DNA from: Candidatus Alectryobacillus merdavium
Lineage (GTDB): Bacteria; Bacillota_I; Bacilli_A; RFN20; CAG-826
DNA length: 8,483 nucleotides
NCBI GenBank assembly: GCA_017694735.1
Contig: JADIMN010000002.1
Location: forward strand, 1-8,483
Direction: 5' to 3'
Shown here one piece after another: positions 4,451 through 8,483 of the stretch. Made by a program: the position numbers and the translations under genes. The stretch's first letter is position 1. Each line of letters starts with the position of its first letter. The notes below the pieces were generated by a model that ran no database searches, was not told the origin of the DNA, and was given only the letters and a program-made list of their open reading frames with translations.

Positions 4451-4562
4451 TAATGCGCATTTACACAAAACTCAAATTTTGAGTTTTGTTATGCGCCAGC
4501 TTCCAGCTGGACCGGAGCCGCTGATGCGGACAGCTTCGCTGTAAAAAATCTTGCAGATTTTT
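4451..4562 (+). other. Candidate oriT: nested inverted repeats and nick-like TATGCGC/CAGC
   Basis: The 196-bp gap before the relaxase holds a 12-bp perfect inverted repeat (4465-4476/4478-4489) enclosed by GCGCAT (4455-4460) and ATGCGC (4491-4496). Three small perfect hairpins follow: CCGC/GCGG (4518-4529), ACAGC/GCTGT (4530-4542) and AAAAATCT/AGATTTTT (4544-4562), plus the palindrome CCAGCTGG (4503-4510). Q-type origins of the RSF1010 and pGO1 kind have an inverted repeat followed by TAAGTGCGC/CCT; here the inverted repeat is followed by TATGCGC-CAGC, so nicking near 4496/4497 is a reasonable prediction. Position directly upstream of a MobA/MobL gene supports this. The exact nick is inference. 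Confidence 0.65.
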
Positions 4563-4588
4563 AGTATTCGAGGAAAGGAGATGTAGTC

Positions 4589-6571
4589 ATGGCACATTAT
4601 TATTTTGAAAACACGCCGCACGGCAAAAGAAAAGACGGCTCAAAACTTGATACCGGTAAACATTACGATTATATCTCCCGCGAAGCTGACTACGCCAATA
4701 TGAAAAATCGGCAGGAAGACTTGAAACTGACTTCTTTTGGCAATTTGCCGGACTGGGCAGACACTCCGCGCGATTTTTGGCAAAAGGCAGAAGAATACCG
4801 AAACAAGCCTAACGGCAGAGCTTACAGAGAGTTTAAATTTGCCCTTCAGGAAGAATTATCTTTTGAGGAAAATATTCAGTGCATTGAAAAGTTTCTCAAG
4901 GAAACAGGTATTAAAGACAATCACGCCTATTCTTATGCTGTTCATGATAAACCGGCCGCTTTTGCAAAGGAACACAGAAACATCCATTGTCATTTGATGT
5001 TCAACGAAAAAATTATCGAAAAAGACAGACCGCTTGCAGCCGATATGTATTTCAAAAACTATGCTCAAAACAAATTGGGCGAACCAGTAAAAGGTTATCG
5101 TTCATCAAGAGAGTTTTCAACAACGGCATCTACAGTTAAACTTAGAAAGCTTTATGCCGATATTGTAAACGACAAATTTCGTGAAAAAGGACTGAATATC
5201 TCTATAAGTGAAAAAAGCCTTAAAGCCCAAAGACAGGAACTTTTAGAGCAGGGAAAAGTGGAGGAAGCCGAACTTTTAAACCGCATGCCGGCACCGCATT
5301 TAGGCGATGCTTATAAAAATCCTGCTGTTATGGAGCGTATAATGACTGAAATAGATGAAACGGATGCGAAAGCTGATGAAGCGGCAGATGGTTTTATGGA
5401 GCAGGAAAAAGACGAGGATTTATCTATCCAGGAACTAAAGATAAAATTATTTGCAAATGATGTTGTAATCCGTCAGGTTGCACGTCAACTACAACAGGAA
5501 CGAGCACGTCTTAAAAAAGAACAGCAGGCTGAAAAAGCTCGCATTGAAGCAGAAGAACTTCAGCATGAAGCCATGGTTATAACGACGGGCGACGTATGCG
5601 AATATTTAGATACAAAAATTACAGAATTTGATAAAAAAGCAGCTGAAAAATTAGCTGCTTTTAAGGCTGCGCAAAAAAATGTTTTGGACGATAAACGTCT
5701 TGAACTTCTTGCTAAAGATAAAATGTTTGACGGTAACTATAGTAAAGATATGCGACAGTACAGCACAATTAATAAAGAATTGAACCGGGTAAAAATTGTT
5801 TTGCCTACTTTGTATGGCCAAAAAGATAAGCTGCAGGAACTGGCTGCACTTAGCCGAAAAAACAATGAACTAACCAAAAAAAGAAATGAAATTGGGAAGC
5901 GCATCGGCAGCTATAAAACAGAACTTACTAATAATACGGAAAGATATAATGCGATACTTTCTAAGCTGAAAAAACAAAACGAAGAAGCTATCATCAAAAA
6001 CAAAGCATTGTATTCTCGCTATAAATACGATATGCTTCAAACGCAAAAATATAAATCTGTACAAAAAAAACTGTCTAAAGAACAAGCTGATACCATACTT
6101 TTCAGCGAAAAAATTGCGTCTCAATTAGGGCACAAAAACAAGTTAAACGGTACGACTTTTATAAAAGATTTACCGTTTGCTGTAAACAACAACAACATAT
6201 ATTTTTTCACGGAGCAGAAAAACAATATCGTCAAAGCTGTTAAAATCGGTGATGACATTGTTAAGGGCAAAGTGCCGGTATATTATTTGAAAGTTGAAAA
6301 TGCTAATATAAAATCTGTTTCTAAAAGCGATGAAATGGCTTGTCTTTATGCGCGAAAAAACCGGACTGTAAGCATGAAAAACCTGCATCCGATTATGCAG
6401 GAAGCCTATAAAAAACGTCATCAATCCGTTGCAGATAAAGTTGCTAAGATTGCTAATAATCTTGTTAATGACAATATGCAGCAAGTTAAAGCAAAATGGC
6501 AGGAAAACGAACAGACCACAGATAAAACAAAACTTGCTGAAAAGAAAATGTATAATGAATGGAGTTTATAA
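4589..6571 (+). CDS. mobL: MobA/MobL family conjugative relaxase
   Basis: This 660-residue relaxase would nick oriT, stay bound to the 5' end of the transferred strand and carry it to the recipient, using the transfer machinery of a co-resident element. The N-terminal ~230 residues are the MobA/MobL domain: candidate catalytic tyrosines in HYDYISREADY (25-35), AVHD (117-120), the metal-binding histidine motif EHRNIHCH (128-135; His129, His133, His135), then conserved KNYAQNKLG and a basic RSSREFS. The remaining ~400 residues are Lys/Glu-rich and coiled-coil-like (for example 290-335 and 430-510), with no primase or helicase motif. The start follows AGGAAAGGAG by 8 bases. Base composition is visibly more GC-rich than rep, suggesting separate ancestry. 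No coupling protein or type IV secretion genes are present, so the plasmid is mobilisable and not self-transmissible. Confidence 0.93.
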   Translation: MAHYYFENTPHGKRKDGSKLDTGKHYDYISREADYANMKNRQEDLKLTSFGNLPDWADTPRDFWQKAEEYRNKPNGRAYREFKFALQEELSFEENIQCIEKFLKETGIKDNHAYSYAVHDKPAAFAKEHRNIHCHLMFNEKIIEKDRPLAADMYFKNYAQNKLGEPVKGYRSSREFSTTASTVKLRKLYADIVNDKFREKGLNISISEKSLKAQRQELLEQGKVEEAELLNRMPAPHLGDAYKNPAVMERIMTEIDETDAKADEAADGFMEQEKDEDLSIQELKIKLFANDVVIRQVARQLQQERARLKKEQQAEKARIEAEELQHEAMVITTGDVCEYLDTKITEFDKKAAEKLAAFKAAQKNVLDDKRLELLAKDKMFDGNYSKDMRQYSTINKELNRVKIVLPTLYGQKDKLQELAALSRKNNELTKKRNEIGKRIGSYKTELTNNTERYNAILSKLKKQNEEAIIKNKALYSRYKYDMLQTQKYKSVQKKLSKEQADTILFSEKIASQLGHKNKLNGTTFIKDLPFAVNNNNIYFFTEQKNNIVKAVKIGDDIVKGKVPVYYLKVENANIKSVSKSDEMACLYARKNRTVSMKNLHPIMQEAYKKRHQSVADKVAKIANNLVNDNMQQVKAKWQENEQTTDKTKLAEKKMYNEWSL

Positions 6572-6674
6572 AAAACTATTTACTGCCGAAATGCGAAAAC
6601 TTTATGAACGATATGCTAAACGATATGCTAATGGAGAGTTATCTTTGAAAGAATTGGGCAATGAAATAGATTAA
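6555..6674 (+). CDS. Small 39-aa protein of unknown function, overlapping the relaxase end
   Basis: The ATG at 6555 lies 17 bp inside the relaxase gene in another frame, and the ORF ends at 6674. The product is charged and helical (MNGVYKKLFTAEMRKLYERYAKRYANGELSLKELGNEID), with an RKLYERYAKRYANGELSLKEL segment resembling a short DNA- or protein-binding helix pair. The ribosome site is weak (GAAAAG), so expression would rely on coupling to the relaxase. The frame is open further upstream to 6429, but that part lies wholly inside the relaxase gene. The next gene starts 15 bp downstream, so the two may form a pair. No family is recognised; the coding call is moderate. Confidence 0.5.
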   Translation: MNGVYKKLFTAEMRKLYERYAKRYANGELSLKELGNEID

Positions 6675-6689
6675 AAAGTAGGTGATATA

Positions 6690-7097
6690 TTGAAATACTT
6701 ATCTGGAATATTTGCATTGAATTTGATGTGTGATTTAGATACATTTGGCGACTGGCATACATCAGCGATTGATTGGAAGAATTTAAACTTTTGGGACAGT
6801 ACAGATAGTATATGGGGCGATTACGGCATAGAACAAAACCGAACTATTCCGGAAAACAAAGGAAAATTTAATGTTGCCAATCATATCAGAGCACTACTGG
6901 ATTTAATCAGTATAGGATATTTTCCTACAGCACAGGGAATGCGGGATAATTTTATTTGTAATGACAAATATACACCGGAGATTTTTTCTAAGGTCAGTAT
7001 GCTGAAAAACAGCGAAAACTGGCCAGCAATAGATAAATTTATGGGTAAAGAATATATGATGCAATGGGTACGATATAAAAAAGAAGTTGAGTTATAA
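6690..7097 (+). CDS. 135-aa protein of unknown function downstream of the relaxase (TTG start)
   Basis: The 135-residue frame begins with TTG at 6690, preceded at 5 bases by AGGTGAT; the next ATG (6726) has no ribosome site and would remove the likely N-terminus. The sequence is rich in Trp, Asp and Asn: MKYLSGIFALN, GDWHTSAIDW (20-29), SIWGDYGIE (40-48), KFNVANHIRALLDLI (59-73), then FPTAQGMRDNFICNDKYTPEIF and WPAIDKFMGKEYMMQWVRYKKE. Similar small proteins with LSGI.ALN, GDWHTS and NVANHIRALLDL seem familiar from Firmicute plasmids and phages, but I cannot attach a function. There is no signal peptide or membrane span. It ends 3 bp before a strong terminator, so it is the last gene of a relaxase/39-aa/135-aa operon. 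A stability or defence accessory role is only a guess. Confidence 0.75.
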   Translation: MKYLSGIFALNLMCDLDTFGDWHTSAIDWKNLNFWDSTDSIWGDYGIEQNRTIPENKGKFNVANHIRALLDLISIGYFPTAQGMRDNFICNDKYTPEIFSKVSMLKNSENWPAIDKFMGKEYMMQWVRYKKEVEL

Positions 7098-7100
7098 GGG

Positions 7101-7135
7101 AAAGGCTTATCATTTATTATGATAAGCCTTTTTGT
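7101..7135. terminator. Intrinsic terminator after the relaxase operon
   Basis: AAAGGCTTATCAT (7101-7113) pairs perfectly with ATGATAAGCCTTT (7119-7131) over a 5-nt loop, followed by further Ts on the plus strand. The stem core is nearly the same as that at 285-314, and both terminators are followed by a TTGTGTAATTATTACA motif. Confidence 0.85.
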
Positions 7136-7292
7136 GTAATTATTACAGTTATCATATGTATTTATTGTGTATGTATGATGATTACTAATTAAAATTTAAT
7201 TTATTTTTAAATCAGATATAATATTTTTATAATATAATTTTAATATGAATTAAATATATAAATATACTATTTTATGAAAGGTGGAAAACCTG
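7132..7292 (+). promoter_or_regulatory. AT-rich intergenic region and probable cargo promoter
   Basis: This stretch begins with TTGTGTAATTATTACA (7132-7147), identical to 350-365. It then becomes almost pure A+T with TATAAT at 7217, 7228 and 7233. None has a convincing -35 at 16-18 bp, so the promoter is placed only roughly. AAAGGTGG (7277-7284) is the ribosome site for the gene starting at 7293. Confidence 0.4.
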
Positions 7293-8114
7293 ATGATTAA
7301 TCGATTAATTATTCTTATGACTGTATGTTTAATGTCGTTTAGCGCAATGGCAAATGCCAATTCGTCCGAAACAAAAGAAGGTGATAATTTACCGCCGCTT
7401 GTAATTGAAACGGATAATGTAAAATACGCAGGAATAATGTTGAAGTTAGATAAAAACCCGACTATAACGGCACGACAGGAAACGGCTATTCATAAAGAAC
7501 CTTCACCGAATAGTCCTGTAATAGGAACAATGCAGCGAAATGATAAAGTTTCAATTATAGGAGCGAAAGCCTATATTTATCCGCGTATGGGAAAAACTAA
7601 AATAATCAAGGATATGACTTTGGTAGATGAGTTTGGTAATAAAAAAATTTTAAAACCAGGGGATGTTATGTATTTGATATCTCATAATATTTATGGAGAA
7701 AATACTATTTGGTATAAAGATACTTTCTTTATGCCAACAGAAACGCATAATATAAAAATGCCTGCACCGTATTCTGATAGTGATGGGGAAGGTAAATATG
7801 CTGAATATGAAGGATATACAAATAAACAGGATACAGAAGCTGATTTTGAATTGTATATAGAATATCCGAATGATAACCCGCATACGCCAATGAATACATG
7901 GACATTAGTAGACGGAACAGAATTTAGACGTAATGCCGATATATGGCTTTATGTGGAATTACCAGATAAAGTAACGAGAGGCTGGGTACAATATCTTAAT
8001 GCACATTTAGGTTCAATGACATATAAGCAGATATGGTGGAGACAACCTAGTGTGGACGATATGGAAAGTTTTGATTTATCTTTTACTTATAAGTATTGGA
8101 TAATGGAAGATTAA
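7293..8114 (+). CDS. Secreted SH3-like domain protein, cargo gene
   Basis: The product has 273 residues from ATG 7293, placed 8 bases after AAAGGTGG; a GTG at 7281 in the same frame overlaps that ribosome site and is unlikely. Residues 1-22 (MINRLIILMTVCLMSFSAMANA) form a signal peptide with a likely signal peptidase I cut after ANA. Residues about 56-97 (TITARQETAIHKEPSPNSPVIGTMQRNDKVSIIGA) resemble a bacterial SH3 domain; GWVQYLNAHLG near 230-240 looks like the end of a second SH3-like unit. In between lies an acidic, Tyr-rich part. The protein is probably periplasmic or surface-exposed. No enzyme motif is seen. It leads a two-gene operon with the gene at 8133, 18 bp downstream. A role in cell-envelope interaction is inferred from SH3 domains elsewhere. 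Confidence 0.75.
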   Translation: MINRLIILMTVCLMSFSAMANANSSETKEGDNLPPLVIETDNVKYAGIMLKLDKNPTITARQETAIHKEPSPNSPVIGTMQRNDKVSIIGAKAYIYPRMGKTKIIKDMTLVDEFGNKKILKPGDVMYLISHNIYGENTIWYKDTFFMPTETHNIKMPAPYSDSDGEGKYAEYEGYTNKQDTEADFELYIEYPNDNPHTPMNTWTLVDGTEFRRNADIWLYVELPDKVTRGWVQYLNAHLGSMTYKQIWWRQPSVDDMESFDLSFTYKYWIMED

Positions 8115-8132
8115 TTTTAGGAGTGAATTTAT

Positions 8133-8483
8133 ATGGCTAAAATAGTAGATAAGTTTAATGACTATGATTTAAATTTAATATATCCTACAGACGAAGAAAA
8201 GAAAAATAAAATTAGTTGTGCAGTAAATACAAATGAGTTTTTATTTTACTCAAATAATCCAGAAAGTGTATATTATAAGGATTTTGCTGATAGTGGAAAG
8301 TTTTTTTGCCGTGAAACAGTCAAAGGCAATGGTCAAATATATACTTGGCATAGAAACGAATATGAAGGAACGATAACATCACTTATTTTGATGTATAATC
8401 CAACCGACAAAGAAATTGAAATAAACTTTACAAATATAGGTACTACTATTGACCCGAATTGGATTTCTGACGTATATGCTTGG
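8133..8483 (+). CDS. N-terminal part of a cargo protein of unknown function (3' end outside window)
   Basis: The ATG at 8133 follows AGGAGTG (8119-8125) at good spacing and lies 18 bp after the secreted-protein gene, so the two are co-transcribed. 117 codons are visible with no stop. There is no signal peptide. The protein is rich in Tyr, Asn, Asp and Phe: FLFYSNNPESVYYKDFADSG, ETVKGNGQIYTWHRN, ITSLILMYNPTDKEIEINFTN and NWISDVYAW, giving a beta-rich look without a catalytic motif. EIEINFTNIG here and DVRLKFTNNTG in the fragment at 2-274 have the same style. Joined end to start, this frame would stop after six more codons, while the frame of 2-274 is one base away. No family is recognised with confidence. 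Confidence 0.7.
   Translation, partial: MAKIVDKFNDYDLNLIYPTDEEKKNKISCAVNTNEFLFYSNNPESVYYKDFADSGKFFCRETVKGNGQIYTWHRNEYEGTITSLILMYNPTDKEIEINFTNIGTTIDPNWISDVYAW

Noticed and set aside
4416..4544. 42-codon plus-strand ORF (MDNNELKESEQ...) between rep and mob
   Set aside because: No ribosome site, and most of it is made of the oriT inverted repeats and hairpins, which explain the sequence better.
6429..6554. Upstream extension of the 39-aa ORF to 81 aa
   Set aside because: This part lies entirely inside the relaxase gene in another frame and has no ribosome site.
7281..7292. GTG start for the secreted protein
   Set aside because: It overlaps the AAAGGTGG ribosome site; ATG 7293 has correct spacing and gives a normal signal peptide.

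Overview
This AT-rich window looks like a complete, or nearly complete, small mobilisable plasmid of a low-GC Firmicute. The SAP-like four-cysteine protein, the MobA/MobL relaxase and the overall style suggest a gut or oral Negativicute (Megamonas/Selenomonas-like), but that host guess is inference. No chromosomal genes, rRNA, tRNA, transposase or CRISPR array were seen. The open frame running off the right edge and the one entering at the left edge read like two halves of one gene. This suggests the window is a circle opened inside that gene, with a one-base frame slip at the join.

Layout: 1-375 is the tail of a cargo gene, a bidirectional terminator and a perfect 23-bp inverted repeat. 372-1359 (minus) is a partition pair, a ParA ATPase followed by a ribbon-helix-helix partner overlapping it by 14 bp, with a likely autoregulated promoter carrying two TTGTGTAATATAAT repeats. 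1451-1644 is non-coding, with hairpins and short repeats. 1702-2018 is a complete Fst/par-type type I toxin-antitoxin locus: a 28-aa membrane toxin mRNA and a convergent ~70-nt antisense RNA, both with recognisable promoters, sharing a terminator and a direct repeat at the toxin start codon. 2084-2358 holds seven copies of a 22-bp iteron-like repeat nested in larger repeats, followed by AT-rich DNA; this is the best candidate for the replication origin. 2437-2634 (minus) is a small SAP-like Cys4 protein. 2678-4392 is the replication initiator gene with a ~310-nt leader that contains an attenuator hairpin, and an antisense promoter giving a ~130-nt countertranscript, as in Inc18-type copy control. 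4451-4562 is a hairpin-rich oriT candidate. 4589-6571 is the relaxase, followed by a 39-aa overlapping ORF and a 135-aa protein of unknown function. 7293-8483 starts a second cargo operon: a secreted SH3-like protein and the edge-crossing gene.

The parts form a coherent plasmid: initiator plus iterons with RNA copy control for replication, ParA/RHH and an antisense-RNA toxin module for stable inheritance, oriT plus relaxase for transfer using a helper's secretion system, and a small secreted/surface-type cargo. The relaxase gene is visibly richer in G+C than rep and cargo, so the plasmid is probably mosaic. The least explained parts are the repeat array (which on the minus strand reads as SD-A8-GTG modules), the 39-aa/135-aa pair, and the cargo operon bounded by look-alike terminators and palindromes.
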